Assembly (NCBI GenBank): GCA_039621445.1 | Contig: CP154957.1 | Coordinates: 35,656,227-35,720,226, forward strand | Length of the DNA: 64,000 nt | Direction: 5' to 3' | From: Euglena gracilis | Taxonomy: Eukaryota; Euglenida; Euglenophyceae; Euglenales | Part shown: one piece after another, positions 33,672-53,444 of the stretch | Numbering within the stretch: position 1 is the stretch's first letter | How the letters are laid out: every line of letters starts with the position of its first letter | Notes under the pieces: model-generated | Told to the model about the DNA's origin: nothing | The model's database searches: none | What the model saw: the letters and a program-made list of their open reading frames with translations, nothing else | Position numbers and translations under genes: made by a program

Positions 33672-36257
33672 TGATATTTTTCTTCATGTATTCACACATA
33701 TTTTATATTTGTGGATGTCCAGAGATATCTGCATTTGTAAAACAACATGTATTTATATATTTATAATGTTCATTGTAAATATGTGTATATATGTATATAT
33801 GCATATTTATACATACATGTGCAATATGTAATATAATATATACAATATTTATGTTCAAACATGTTAGCACAACAGAAAAAACACATCAACAATGCAGACG
33901 GTGTCGCCAGCAGCACCCCACACTGTGGCAAATACTCTTCTTCCTTGCTTAACCTAGTATGCATGTTTCGTCATTCTCCAACCATGCCAATGCAGATATT
34001 CTTTCCTCTTGCTTCACAGCCCCGGGGAAGGGGGCTTTCACTTGGGCCAAACCCACCTGGCAACTTTATTCAAAAAAAAAACTCCTCACTTACAATCCAG
34101 GGACAGGGGACCCACCCAATTCACCCAAAATTGGCCGAATTCCTTGAAAACCTTGCTTGGACTTCTTCAGCTGGACCGACCCTGGCTGGACAATTTCGTC
34201 AATTTGGTGTTTAAACTTGCCAGGTATATGCCAGAAATACGCAGATATGTGATTATTTCTTTCCGAACAAAACAAAATAGTTTTCGTTTTTGGTTTTAAT
34301 TGTTTTATCTACATCCTGGACTTGGACTGAATGGATTGTTGGATCCAATGCTTTCAAAGACGTAATTGTTCATGGCAAAATAATATTCAATCTGAGCACA
34401 GCATTGTCGACAGTGAATCTGATGCCAAACAGCATGTCCTTTTGCCTTTGTCAGCATCCTGCCAATGCAACACAATGGCATAATGCAAAAAAGATGAACT
34501 ACTTGAATTTGAAATCAACTGTCTGATCTCTTTAAATGTGGGTTGTTCATTTAAGCGTCCACCAGCCGATTGAATACTTCAACAAACCAGCCCAATCTGA
34601 TCAACAGCAATTAAGGAAGCCTCTATCTTCATTAAGAATTCATTTGAGCAATTGTCTGGCATTAATAAATGGCAACGGGTGGCAAGATGGATGGTTCCAT
34701 ATGAATCCTTGAATGATATTTGACAACGTCGCGAACTGTGTGTGGTTTTTTGTTCTCAGGCAGGTGGTCTACAAAAATCAAAGAAATGAATGCCTAAATA
34801 AACTTAGCCTGCGGGTTAAAAAAGGCGAATCTCTTAGAAATCACCCAGTCGACATTCATATGTGTTCATGCATTCATATGCGATTACTTTCCTCTGATCA
34901 TTGACTCACTCACTTTGGTTAAATTAACATCACACGTTCTTTCATGAAACAAAATCCAACAAATAACAAGAATGTTTTGATGTTACAGGCAACACAAACA
35001 CATGTGAAAGAGATAGTGAAAGATTTGTCTATTTCACAACACAAAAATCGACACCGTTAATGAAAAAGTTGTAATGAAAGATAAAAATCTTATAATATTT
35101 GGTTTTTTTATGAAATTATTTGTGAAATTAAAACATGTAAGAAAATGAATGCGGTCAGAGATAATGAATCTCCACCATTCAACGTTCATGGAAAACTTCC
35201 TGTTAGATGCGGGGGGGGGGTAGGGGGAGGGTGCTCCTGTACCTGCCAAGGGTAGTTCCCTGACGCAATCTCTTGTTGTAACCCCCCATCTCTTTAAGAT
35301 GCTTTGGGCCCCGGCGCCTTCTGACCTGCGTTGTGTTGTGCTTTAACCCAGCCAAACCAACCAAAACCTACCCCCCCCCGTCCAATTCCGACCGTTGGAG
35401 GGTGCCCACTCCCCCGCCGTGAGTGCAACCTTCCTTGAAAGGTAGGGTTAAATAAATGCTGTGTTCGAGGGGTTTGTGTTTTCCCCCCTCGAACTGCTCC
35501 CCGTCCCTTGCCAGTCCAGGCATTTGGAATGATGTGGAATATTCTCCAAAGAAGCAAAACAACGGGAATGGCATTTGGACACCGTGAGAGAGTTTCATTG
35601 GCGTCTTCAGTCAGCAGCAGCCTCCCACCTCAGATTGGGGGGACGTCCACAGGGCGGGCAGCGCTGGGGGGGAGTGCTTGCCAAAGCCAGGCCAGGCGGT
35701 GCGCAGTGGCAGCGGCAGGTGGCAGCGCAAGCAGACCAACCCGGGGCGGAAATTTAACCATCTGCACACATACAACTTGGGGGCGCCTAGGTGGTGCAAC
35801 GCATTAAGAATTGTGATTTGTACACCAAATTGAACTGCACCCCCTCCAGATGGCCGTGACATTGGAGATCAACCACCCAATAAATGCGCACTGTCCTAAT
35901 TCTGTACACCCCCTAATAAGTGCGCCCCCCCCCCCCAGGCATCTAAAATTGTTTTCATAAAAGTGGGTACCCCTGAACTGGGAATTTCTCTGCTGCATTT
36001 TCAATCATTTTGGACGATTTTGGACCACTATGGGCCACCCATGGGAGGTTTGTGCCAGTTTCGGTCAAATTTTCCCATTTTTTTCGACCAGTTTTTTCCG
36101 TTTTCCTCCCATTTTGGGCATATTTGGCCAATTTTGGTATATTTTTTTTGTCAACGTCCCGATGAGTGCTCACCCCCGAGGGGCCTAAAAAGTGTGCACC
36201 CGTACGTTAGCACCCACCCGAAAGTTTGGAACACACCCGTTTGTGGTTTCTGTTTGT
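33672..36257. repeat. 2586-bp direct tandem duplication, unit 1
   Basis: Repeated head-to-tail immediately afterwards with only scattered differences and small indels. Starts TGATATTTTTCTTC and ends GTTTGTGGTTTCTGTTTGTT. Several 60-117-codon frames are kept in both, but the units are so similar that this says little about coding. One frame reads a short ORF MLAQQKKHINNADGVASS (33,861). Confidence 0.9.
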
Positions 36258-38843
36258 TGATATTTTTCTTCGTGTATTCACACATATTTTATATTTGTGG
36301 ATGTCCAGAGATATCTGCATTTGTAAAACAACATGTATTTATATATTTATAATGTTCATTGTAAATATGTGTATATATGTATATATGCATATTTATACAT
36401 ACATGTGCAATATGTAATATAATATATACAATATTTATGTTCAAACATGTTAGCACAACAGAAAAAACACATCAACAATGCAGACGGTGTCGCCAGCAGC
36501 ACCCCACACTGTGGCAAATACTCTTCTTCCTTGCTTAACCTAGTATGCATGTTTCGTCATTCTCCAACCATGCCAATGCAGATATTCTTTCCTCTTGCTT
36601 CACAGCCCCGGGGAAGGGGGCTTTCACTTGGGCCAAACCCACCTGGCAACTTTATTCAAAAAAAAAACTCCTCACTTACAATCCAGGGACAGGGGACCCA
36701 CCCAATTCACCCAAAATTGGCCGAATTCCTTGAAAACCTTGCTTGGACTTCTTCAGCTGGACCGACCCTGGCTGGACAATTTCGTCAATTTGGTGTTTAA
36801 ACTTGCCAGGTATATGCCAGAAATACGCAGATATGTGATTATTTCTTTCCGAACAAAACAAAATAGTTTTCGTTTTTGGTTTTAATTGTTTTATCTACAT
36901 CCTGGACTTGGACTGAATGGATTGTTGGATCCAATGCTTTCAAAGACGTAATTGTTCATGGCAAAATAATATTCAATCTGAGCACAGCATTGTCGACAGT
37001 GAATCTGATGCCAAACAGCATGTCCTTTTGCCTTTGTCAGTATCCTGCCAATGCAACACAATGGCTTAATGCAAAAAAAAGATGAACTACTTGAATTTGA
37101 AATCAACTGTCTGATCTCTTTCAATGTGGGTTGTTCATTTAAGCGTCCACCAGCCGATTGAATACTTCAACAAACCAGCCCAATCTGATCAACAGCAATT
37201 AAGGAAGCCTCTATCTTCATTAAGAATTCATTTGAGCAATTAGGTGGCAAGATGGATGGCTCCATATGAATCCTTGAATGATATTTGACAACGTCGCGAA
37301 CTGTGTGTGGTTTTTTGTTCTCAGGCAGGTGGTCTACAAAAATCAACCAAATGAATGCCCAAATAAACTTAGCCTGCGGGTTAAAAGAGGCGAATCTCTT
37401 AGAAATGCACCCAGTCGACATTCATATGTATTCATGCATTCATATGCGATTACTTTCCTCTGATCATTGACTCACTCACTTTGGCTAAATTAACATCACA
37501 CGTTCTTTCATGAAACAAAAATCCAACAAATAACAAGAATGTTTTGATGTTACAGGCAACACAAACACATGTGAAAGAGATAATGAAAGATTTGTCTATT
37601 TCACAATACAAAAATCGACACCGTTAATGAAAAAGTTGTAATGAAGAATAAAAATCTTATAATATTTGGTTTTTTTATGAAATTATTTGTGAAATTAGAA
37701 CATGTAAGAAAATGAATGCGGTCAGAGATAATGAATCTCCACCACTCAACGTTCATGGAAAACTTCCTGTTAGATGCGGGGGGGGGGTAGGGGGAGGGTG
37801 CTCCTGTGAGGGTAGTTCCCTGACGCAATCTCTTGTTGTAACCCCCCATCTCTTTAAGATGCTTTGGGCCCCGGCGCCTTCTGACCTGCGTTGTGTTGTG
37901 CTTTAACCCAGCCAAACCAGCCAAAACCTACCCCCCCCCCCCGTCCAATTCCGACCGTTGGAGGGTGCCCACTCCCCCGCCGTGAGTGCAACCTTCCTTG
38001 AAAGGTAGGGTTAAATAAATGCTGTGTTCGAGGGGTTTGTGTTTTCCCCCCCTTGAACTGCTCCCCGTCCCTTGCCAGTCCAGGCATTTGGAATGATGTG
38101 GAATATTCTCCAAAGAAGCAAAACAACGGGAATGGCATTTGGACACCGTGAGAGATTTCATTGGTGTCTTCAGTCAGCAGCAGCTTCCCACCTCAGATTG
38201 GGGGGGCGTCCACAGGGCGGGCAGCGCTGGGGTGGAGTGCTTGCCAAAACCAGGCCAGGCGGGGCGCAGTGGCAGCGGCAGGTGGCAGCGCAAGCGGACC
38301 AACCCGGGGCGGAAATTTAACCATCTGCACACATACAACTTGGGGGCGCCTAGGTGGTGCAACGCATTAAGAATTGTGATTTGTACACCAAATTGAACTG
38401 CACCCCTTCCAGATGGCTCTGACATTGGAGATCAACCACCCAATAAATGCGCACTGTCCTAATTCTGTACACCCCCTAATAAGTGCGCCCCCCCCCCCCC
38501 AGGCATCTAAAATTGTTTTCATAAAAGTGGGTACCCCTGAACTGGGAATGTCTCTGCTGCATTTTCAATCATTTTGGACGATTTTGGACCACTATGGGCC
38601 ACCTATGGGAGGTTTGTGCCAGTTTCGGTCAAATTTTCCCATTTTTTTTTCGACCAGTTTTGTCCGTTTTCCCCCCATTTTGGGCATTTTTGTCCAATTT
38701 TGGTATATTTTTTGTCAACGTCCTGATGAGTGCTTACCCCCGAGGGGCCTTAAAAGTGTGCACCCGTGCACTTTATTGGGGGGGGGGGTTAGCACCCACC
38801 CGAAAGTTTGGAATCCAACCCGTTTGTGGTTTCTGTTTGTTTG
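36258..38843. repeat. 2586-bp direct tandem duplication, unit 2
   Basis: Second unit. Compared with unit 1 it lacks a few bases near 37,810 and 37,243 and has a longer G-run insert near 38,780. A frame intact in one unit (35,508-35,807) is shifted in the other, arguing against that frame being a gene. Confidence 0.9.
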
Positions 38844-38849
38844 ACCCAA

Positions 38850-39850
38850 ATGCTGTATTCAGCACGTATTGGTGGATTTTTTATGGAGGGAGGTGGTTGC
38901 GTGAGCTCTCGAGCACCTAGAAATATGCCCCCCCCCCAAATTACGAAACGGGTCTTTACCACCCTGCCCCCAGGGGATTTGATTTTTTCGTCTGGATATG
39001 AAGCCTCCCGCCTTACATGACGTCCCATGAGGGGGCCATTCAGGCAAATGGCAAAATTCTATTTCGTGGATATTACAATTTATCACCAGAAATGGTCGTT
39101 TTGGGCAAAATTTTTGGGGAAATTGGGGGATAAACAGAAGAGATTTGGTATGAAATTGGTATTTGATTCCAATTGAAAGCAGTGAAAGTTCGTTTCAGCT
39201 GCCCCAAAAAGTTTGAAGTTTCCCCCAAGGAAAGTGTTGAATATTTAGTTCATATAGATTGATTCATATTTACCATCGGTAATTGATTTTGAAAGCATTG
39301 GTTGACTGAGATCTGATGGGGTCAGGGATGCAGTTTTTGAAATACAATTCTGTTCAAATGAAATGAAACGGTTGTTTTTGCCTCATTTGCTGACATCTGG
39401 AATCTGCTTTGGCTTTCTGTCAAAAGAAAATGAATGTGTTCCATCCAAGGATATATCTTCTTATTCAGAAAATATATAATGCATTTAAAATATTCCAGTG
39501 AAAAAATCGGAGGAAAAAAGAATACGTTGATTTGTTCAAAGTGAAATAAAATTTAAATCATTATTGTTGTGTAATTTTATATACAGTATGACAAATTTAA
39601 ATATCAAATCATTTTCCCTTCATTTTAAACGCATATTCACAACGTATAAATTTTTGACAAATGCTTTGAAATTTACGATTGTAAACAACGTTTCACAAGA
39701 GTAATATCCAAATTGAGCTTCAGGGGGTAAAGAGACAAGAACATACGTGAATTGCAAGGCACCTGGCTTTAAAGGCTTACCCATTGGCTATTTCCCAAAA
39801 TTTAGATAATATAAAATCCAATAAAATGTAATTCATGGATTTCTGCCCCA
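38850..39850. other. AT-rich gene-free stretch
   Basis: Contains a C-run block at about 38,930 and then plain AT-rich sequence. No open frame of note on either strand. Confidence 0.5.
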
Positions 39851-39856
39851 CACGTG

Positions 39857-40095
39857 GGGGAGGGAAATGTGCACCGTGCAGTTTTTGCAGTTTTATTTGC
39901 AGGTTTTTTTAATTCAGTGTTCTTATCCTGAAGAACTGCACATTTTGTGCCATTTTGCAGTTTTCTTTTGTTTGAGCTTTTTTTTTTTTAGGAATTTGAG
40001 GTGTCTATTTTGTGCCTTTTTTGGATTTTTTTTTTGCAGTTTGTTGCAGTGCAGTTTTTGGCCCGCACGTGTGCACTTTCCCCCCCTCCCTGCCC
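39857..40095. repeat. TGCAGTTTTT element
   Basis: Ends GGGAAATGTGCACCGTGCAG and, inverted, CGCACGTGTGCACTTTCCCC, with TTTGCAGTTT units between. Related tracts lie at 52,470-52,570 and 53,445-53,600. Confidence 0.55.
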
Positions 40096-40466
40096 CAGGC
40101 CAAATTCGGTCATTTTTTATACTTTCCCTCATCCTTCAAATATGACGAAACTCGGGGAATTTTAGCCCACAAGAAAATAAAGAGTATGATTGAACAATTT
40201 GGGAGTTTCAAGCCCTACAAATGGAGGTGTGCATCCTTGCACAAGACATGGAGGGGCATGCATCCCCTTGGGGTGCCTGTTTGCTACTTGCTCTCTCCAC
40301 CTGTACCTTTAGAACAAATGTGCATTGCAACAAACGAAATGAAATCTGGTTCAAAAAAACAGGCCAGCAAAATGGCAAGCACAATTTGACCAAGAGAGAG
40401 AGAGATCAGCACTACATCTGTTGCTGCATCCATGCCTTTCTCTAATGCACTGTTCGCCGTGATGCT

Positions 40467-40796
40467 TCATGGGGCGATTCCTGTTTTGGGGGGCAGGAGG
40501 GACAGCAGGGCCAACACCTGCTGGGGCCCAGCGGCGAGGCGGTGGTGTGCGGCATCCAACGCGACGACCAGCAGGAACACCGCCAGTAGCGGCGCCCCCC
40601 ACTGCGGAGGAGGGCCGACGCCGGGCGCCACCCGCCTGCTGGTCCCGAACATTGGCAAAGCCGTGGCATAGCATCGGTGACATCGCTCATGTGTTGCGGT
40701 TCAGTTGGAGATGCCGCCAGTGTTTCACTGCACTGCTGGGCCAAATGGGTGCGGCGGACACCTTGAGCCGGCTGTGGCCGCGGCCAGCATCGCCAT
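40467..40796 (-). CDS. Possible small membrane protein, two exons
   Basis: The second exon (40467-40696, with stop) is open and contains a clear transmembrane segment (GAPLLAVFLLVVALDAA). Just upstream of its predicted start is CTGAACCG, a nonconventional 3' end. A first exon 40778-40796 (ATG, MAMLAAA) would precede an nnnCAG (CCACAG) donor in matching phase. Stem pairing between the intron ends is weak. Not recognised, and the frame choice is uncertain. Confidence 0.3.
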
Positions 40797-41649
40797 CTTG
40801 GGGCTCGAGCATCTTCTTGGCACAGCTGTGAGCCAAGACAGAAGGTGGAGGCAGCCAAGCCGCCCGCCTGCCCGACAACCCTGCCAGGAGCACAGGTCTG
40901 GGGAGGCTGGGTGGCTGGTGCGGGGCTGACCGCCAGAATGAAATGGGTGGCGTGATGGACAGTTTTACCGTGACACACAAGCACCCCCCTCCATTTTCGA
41001 ACAAACGGTAGAATCCTGGGGACTTCTATTCAGGGAGTTTATGGAGGCAAAAAATATGTGTGTGCCTTTGTTCTGGGGGTCTTTGCGTATGCCTTCGTCC
41101 GGGGTTCCCACCTCTGGACACCTCGGAACCCACTACCTGCACGTGTGTGGTGTGGGTGGGGTAATGCAAATTGCAGAATTCAAAAAAAATAGGAATGGTA
41201 AAAGGAATAGTGAGGGAAAAATTAGGGGAAATACAAGGAAAATAATAAGGAATCATTATGGTGGAAATTTTGTGGTGCGAAGAGGGAGGGGCTCGACGAG
41301 CAGTCACGCAAAGAAGGGGAAAAGGACCCTGTTTTGGCCAAAGGTTTCCATTCATTGGGGAGTGGCGGGGAATAGCTGACATAACCCACGATCAATCTGA
41401 AGCTTTGTTGCTGGGCACAAAATGACTCCCTGGAATGCTTCCCCCAAAGGATACTAAATTTGACAGCATCTTGTGAGGTTTGAGCATGCTTCAAAAACTC
41501 TCCAGCTTAGCCTAATTAAGAAACAAAAATAAACAATGTTTGGACGAGACATAAAAAATAATATGTTAAAGGAAAACGAGTCAAACACAGTGCAATGAAT
41601 TTTCTGACCAAATGCGCAATCTAAGCCTTCCACACATATTTGGATGCCA

Positions 41650-42195
41650 CACACACACACACACACGCATACATGCATGCATACATGCATGCATACGTAC
41701 ATAAATACATACATGCATGCATACATACATACATACATACATACATACATACATACATACATACATACATACATACATACATACATACATACATACATAC
41801 ATACATACATACATACATACATACACACACATACATACACACATACATACATACATACATACATACATACATACATACATACATACATACATACATACAT
41901 ACATACATACACACACATACATACATACATACATGCATACATGCATACATACACACATACATATGTACGCACGTACGTACGTACGTACGTACATACATAC
42001 ATACATACATACATACATGCATATATACACACGTACGTACGTACGTACGTACGTACATACATACATACATACATACCTACATACAAACATACATACATAC
42101 ATACATACATACATACATACATACATACATGCATGCATACATACATACATACACACATACACACGCAGGCATGCATGCATGCATGCATGCATACA

Positions 42196-42227
<32 letters not shown>

Positions 42228-42400
42228 CATATATATATATATATACATACATACATACATACATACATAACATACATACATACATACATACATACATACA
42301 TACATACATACATACATACATACATACATACATACATACATACATACATACATACATACATGCATACATACATACATACACACCTACATATTTATGCAAA
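41650..42400. repeat. Giant (ACAT)n / (GTAC)n microsatellite
   Basis: About 750 bases of ACAT units with islands of ACGT/GTAC and ATAT. The 250-335-codon Tyr/Ile/His/Thr and Val/Cys/Met/Tyr frames on both strands are repeat translation. Confidence 0.97.
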
Positions 42401-42766
42401 CATACATACATAAATATACCTCCAAAGCAGGGGGCGACGGATGCATATATGTATGCCGCACTGCGACCGTTGGGTTGAGAAGAAATCCAATGGAGCAAAT
42501 CCAGAGGGGGGGCCGCTATTGAGCGAAACGGACTGGTGGTGTGCGGTGGGCATGGACGGGGGGGGGAGAGGCGAAGGGGGCCGCCCACTCCCCAAAAAGG
42601 AGGATGGAACCCCCACTGGAAATGTCAACCTCCAATCTTGTGCTGCACAGCGAAAAAAAGAGTTTGGCTTTTCGGGGATTAGATGTCGGGGGGGAGACTC
42701 GTCCCTCACATCAGGGCCCTTCATTCAGAGCGGCACCAAACCAGAATGGGGGACGGGGCGGGCGGG

Positions 42767-49950
<7,184 letters not shown>

Positions 49951-50409
49951 ATGGATGGGCCTGCCGGTGGGAGAGTGGAAGAGTGCCCTGGGGCTGATGG
50001 CAAGGAGGAAGGGGGACTCGAAATGGCCGTCCCTTCCCACGAGTCCTGTGGGAATGGGGGGAATGGGTAGGGGCAGTGTTGTGGCTGTTTGAAGGCGCTT
50101 TAAACGATGTACTCCCTTCTGGAGAATCCCCCCCAAAGGCCCTTATTTCTGGATCCGCTGTTAGAAACCTCCAGGGAGGGGGTGTTTAATTTAAAGGCTG
50201 CGAATTTCTTTGACCGACGTCCCAAAATATCATCATTTTCCGAGTTCCCAAAAAATTTCCCTTGGTTGCTTCGGTGGTACACGGTATGCGTGATACCGCA
50301 TAAATTAAATTTTCCATTGATTTTTTTGTCTCGAAATCCGAGAATATCAAAATTGTCATCATTTTTGTCCTTCATCAGAAATTGAGACCTTTGGTGACCT
50401 TTCAGGAAC

Positions 50410-50540
50410 TTCGCATCGGGGGGGGGGGTGTCTAATTTCCCACGGTCTTAAATTTGGGGGGGTCTAATTCTTGCATTGCTTGGTCAGCCCAAGGGGTAAT
50501 CTCATTGGGGGGGGGGGCTAATTTTGGGGAGTCTTCATTC
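50410..50540. repeat. G-tract (TCTAATTT) block
   Basis: GGGGGGGTCTAATTC-type units around GGTCAGCCCAAGGGG. Same plan as 26,318 and 59,735. Confidence 0.5.
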
Positions 50541-50929
50541 ATGACGAGGACATGGAAACGGATGAGGACACCCACGACCGACGGACGAGAACAACGCCAT
50601 CTCGATGCCCTCCATTGCTTTTCCTTACACCCACCCTCTGAGTGAGATCAACCTTCGGGAAAATCAGGGGGGGGGGGCAGAATCCACCGTGGGTGGGGGG
50701 ACATTTCACCCCACCAGCAAAAAATGTTCGGTGCCTCTTTGCGCTGGTTGAGATGATGGCTTATTCATATTTTTTGGATTTTTTTCACAAATACTGCGCA
50801 GCTGCTTTTGTTTTGAAGGAAGCCAATTTGGGGCAACCTTTCTCATGAAATATTCACACATCATTAGAATTTGAGGAAATTGCACTTCAGAAAATATAGA
50901 TATCATGCTTTTTTCTTTCAAGGGAAAAA

Positions 50930-51247
50930 ATGGCAGAACGTACTACAAAAAGCCAATCATGCCCTCTTCCAAAAGCACTCAGATTGGCAGAGCAACTTTT
51001 CACTTTTATTAACAATCCGTCTCAAAATATAACGCTCATCTTTGGGCCAAAATACCACACAGAGACTCAGACAGCCAACCACATGAAATGCAGGATGAGA
51101 GCGCCAAGAGTTCCATATAAAGCTCGTTATGAAAGACGAAATGCCATACGGCGATCAGGAAGTATCCCCACCCATTCGAATAATACTGAGCAGCGGATGA
51201 GCCATCTTATAGACACGCATTTCCAGAGGCACCACGCGGTGATGTGA
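50930..51247 (+). CDS. Hypothetical 105-residue protein
   Basis: The ATG lies seven bases after CTTTCAAG at the end of a T-rich tract (TGCTTTTTTCTTTCAAG), a plausible cis or trans splice acceptor. The frame has non-repetitive, basic composition (KALRLAEQLFTFINN, ARYERRNAIRRSGS) and ends at TGA. No family recognised, no membrane segment. It would be one of the few plus-strand genes here, opposite in orientation to its neighbour. Confidence 0.38.
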   Translation: MAERTTKSQSCPLPKALRLAEQLFTFINNPSQNITLIFGPKYHTETQTANHMKCRMRAPRVPYKARYERRNAIRRSGSIPTHSNNTEQRMSHLIDTHFQRHHAVM

Positions 51248-51285
51248 CACAGGGAAACAGCCGACTTGTAGGCGACAGAGTGCGG

Positions 51286-52000
51286 TTAGAGAGAACAAAA
51301 TTCGGGTCGAAAATGGAAAGCGGTGGTGCCGGGGCCGACAACGTACGGTCTGACACCCCACAAATGCACCTGGCGGGCCCCTGGGCGTGACATGAAAATG
51401 ATGTCGCACGCCAGGCAGTACGTTGGGAAAGAGAAGGTTCGGAGGAGGAGGCAGCAGTCATGCATGTTGGTGATAAACACATCTGCACCAGGCAAAGACA
51501 GCCATCCCCAGTTTTTGGTCTCCGGTGGGGTCCGGTGGGGTTCCGGTGGGTTGCCTGGGGGGGGGGGGCGGGAAAAATCCATGCAACAAGGTGGTTTGGA
51601 GCGAATATTCTTTTTGCATCATACAGCGGGTGCCCCCCGGGGTCAGTGCCTTGGCCTCTTTTTTTTTGTCCCACGCGAGTCACCTTTTGGCTCTGTTTAC
51701 CCCCCCTTTGTCGCACGACCGGGTTTCCGCAACCTGCGACCAGGGGGTGGTCGTTTTTGTCAGGGTGTTGTTCACAGTATTGACCGATGCCAACGGGGAC
51801 CCGAATTGTCGTCATGGGTGCAGTGCACAGCAAAGCAAGCAGCGTGAAAAACATGGGAGTTATTACGGGTGTACAAAACCTGAGCGCTGGTGGGAAACAT
51901 GGAAAATGCCTGGAAAAAGGCGGCATACATGGATGCATCTTCATACAACCTCAAAAAAACAGGGTCCTGACCAGCAACCTGCGACCCGGGGGTCGTTATA
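51286..52000 (-). CDS. Unknown multi-exon gene, 3' part
   Basis: The terminal exon 51286-51482 reads VFITNMHDCCLLLRTFSFP ... VRPYVVGPGTTAFHF and stops. It joins in phase by a GT-AG intron to about 51734-51879 (VPVGIGQYCEQHPDKNDHPL). A further upstream exon reads DPVFLRLYEDASMYAAFFQA after TGCTGGTCAG. The frame between those two exons is not resolved: two overlapping frames stay open, one with a hydrophobic run MFFTLLALLC. Cys-rich and partly hydrophobic. Not recognised. Confidence 0.4.
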
Positions 52001-52049
52001 GTGGGGTGGTTGTATAACAATAACAATGGGGGGGAGGTAGTTGTACATC

Positions 52050-52150
52050 CGGCATGAGACTTTGGGGGTGGTTCGGGACGCGGGGGGGGATACGGGGGGA
52101 GGGGACGCGGGGGGGGATGCGGGGGGGGGGGACGCGGGGGGAACTGTGGC
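52050..52150. repeat. (GGACGCGGGGGG)n tract
   Basis: Imperfect repeats of GGACGCGGGGGGGAT. Pro/Arg-rich frames here are by-products. Confidence 0.7.
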
Positions 52151-52469
52151 CCAACTGTCTTCATAAACCTTCATTGACGTCACCCAAAATTGGATGTATT
52201 TTTCCTTTGACCGACCAAAAAAATGTGCCCGGCCAAGGTCTGGGACGCAGGACAAGATCGGGACGCGAGGGGGGCATGGGGGGAGATTTGGGATAAATCC
52301 AAAAGAAAAATCTGTGCATGGAAAAAAATCTCCGGTGGGGTCCGGTGGGATCTGGTGGGATCCGGTGGCTGTCCTTGCCTGATCTGCACCTAACACTCCA
52401 AAATTGATGTTTCATGCTTGACCTTGGTTACTGTGTTGCGCTTTGCCGATGAAACAGACTGCAGGGAGG

Positions 52470-52570
52470 GGGGGCAAAAACTGCACACGGGCCAGTCAAA
52501 TACTGCACTGCAAAAAACTGCAAAAAACTGCAAAAAAACTCCAAAAAAATGCAAAAAAACTGCACTTCAA
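52470..52570. repeat. ACTGCAAAAA repeat
   Basis: GGGGGCAAAAACTGCAC followed by at least six ACTGCAAAAA units. Same family as 53,445-53,600 and 39,857-40,095. Confidence 0.6.
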
Positions 52571-52640
52571 CAAAAAATAACAATATACAAGCCGAAATGG
52601 TGTGCATATGCAAACTCGCAAATCAAATCACAAAATCGCA

Positions 52641-52715
52641 CTCCCCCGAGAGCACTCGAAGGGGGAGGAAGGGACACCGAGGGCGAAGCACAAAGCCAAT
52701 GTGAGGTCATGCCTT
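52641..52715 (-). mobile_element. Isolated DIRS terminus
   Basis: GGAGGAAGGGACACCGAGGG through GCGAAGCACAAAG and TGTGAGG(T)CATGCC is nearly identical to the inverse right end of the 507-5113 element (4756-4830). No recombinase or RT follows, so it is a solo end or a truncated copy. Confidence 0.7.
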
Positions 52716-53094
52716 TTTGCCGGCTGTCTTTGTGTTTGATGGAGTACAAGAAGCACTTGACATAATCTTGCAGGGACGCCGCCACCATGGCGGCGCCAAT
52801 GAGGCGCTCAATACTCACCGCGCACTTCGTGGTACTCCAATTCGGCTCGTACTTGTGGGCTTTGTTGATGAAACTCACCACCACATCCACGCTTGCCCCC
52901 AATAAGGCGACTGCGACCTCCGGCGATAGGAACAGCTCATTCCACATCAGTTGGACTTCCGTCTCATCTCCGCTTGTTAGAAATAAAGTGAACAAATTAA
53001 AACCCATGGTTATTGAACTCTGGCTTCTTCTTGTAGACGGGGCGCTCCTGTGTTGAAGACGCAGCAGCAACTTTTTTGGAGGACAGAGCGGCAA
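52713..53094 (-). CDS. Hypothetical ORF abutting a DIRS terminus
   Basis: An open, non-repetitive frame includes LMWNELFLSPEVAVALLGAS, VVVSFINKAHKYEPN and ERLIGAAMVAASLQDYVKCF, with helical, mostly soluble character. The frame continues into the DIRS terminus at 52,641-52,712 and ends at 52,567, so the real 3' end may have been replaced by the insertion, or the ORF belongs to a related element. Not recognised. Confidence 0.4.
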
Positions 53095-53387
53095 CTGAGA
53101 GAACAGGGGGCAGCAGCTGGTGGAACAGGGGCAGCAACTACCCCCTCCTCCCCCCGGGCACGACTAAAAAAAAAACCCTGCTGGAGATGGAGCAATTTTG
53201 GTTGAGTAGTTTTGGTCTTGTCACCGAAACAATCTGTTTTTTTGGAATGGTGGCCACACCAATCTCTGTTGTATTAAGAGGCAGTTGGCAAGACAGTTCG
53301 AGGCAGACAATTGGTGGGATAATTGTAGACAACACAACTCATGAACAGATCATGCTTTTTCTTGAGAAACACCCTTCAAACATATAA
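53076..53387 (+). CDS. Doubtful ORF, opposite strand also open
   Basis: The plus frame (WLSSFGLVTETICFFGMVAT ... HEQIMLFLEKHPSNI-stop) has sensible composition, but the minus strand over the same bases is equally open. No homology recognised. Confidence 0.22.
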   Translation: MEDRAATERTGGSSWWNRGSNYPLLPPGTTKKKTLLEMEQFWLSSFGLVTETICFFGMVATPISVVLRGSWQDSSRQTIGGIIVDNTTHEQIMLFLEKHPSNI

Positions 53388-53444
53388 TCCAGCAGCAAAA
53401 AAAACAGACACCTCGGGTTTCCTCAAATTAAAATTAAATGAAAC

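Noticed and set aside
33861-36800. Identical 117-codon ORFs in both 2.6-kb units as a gene pair
   Set aside because: The units are nearly identical at the DNA level, so frame conservation carries little information, and there are no splice or domain signals.
41454-42588. Open frames up to 335 codons rich in Tyr/Ile/His/Thr or Val/Cys/Met/Tyr
   Set aside because: They translate the ACAT microsatellite, are open in several frames and on both strands, and have no non-repeat domain.
53404-53420. GACACCTCGGG as a second DIRS left end paired with 52,641
   Set aside because: Only about 11 bases match and the orientation is wrong for an element ending at 52,641.
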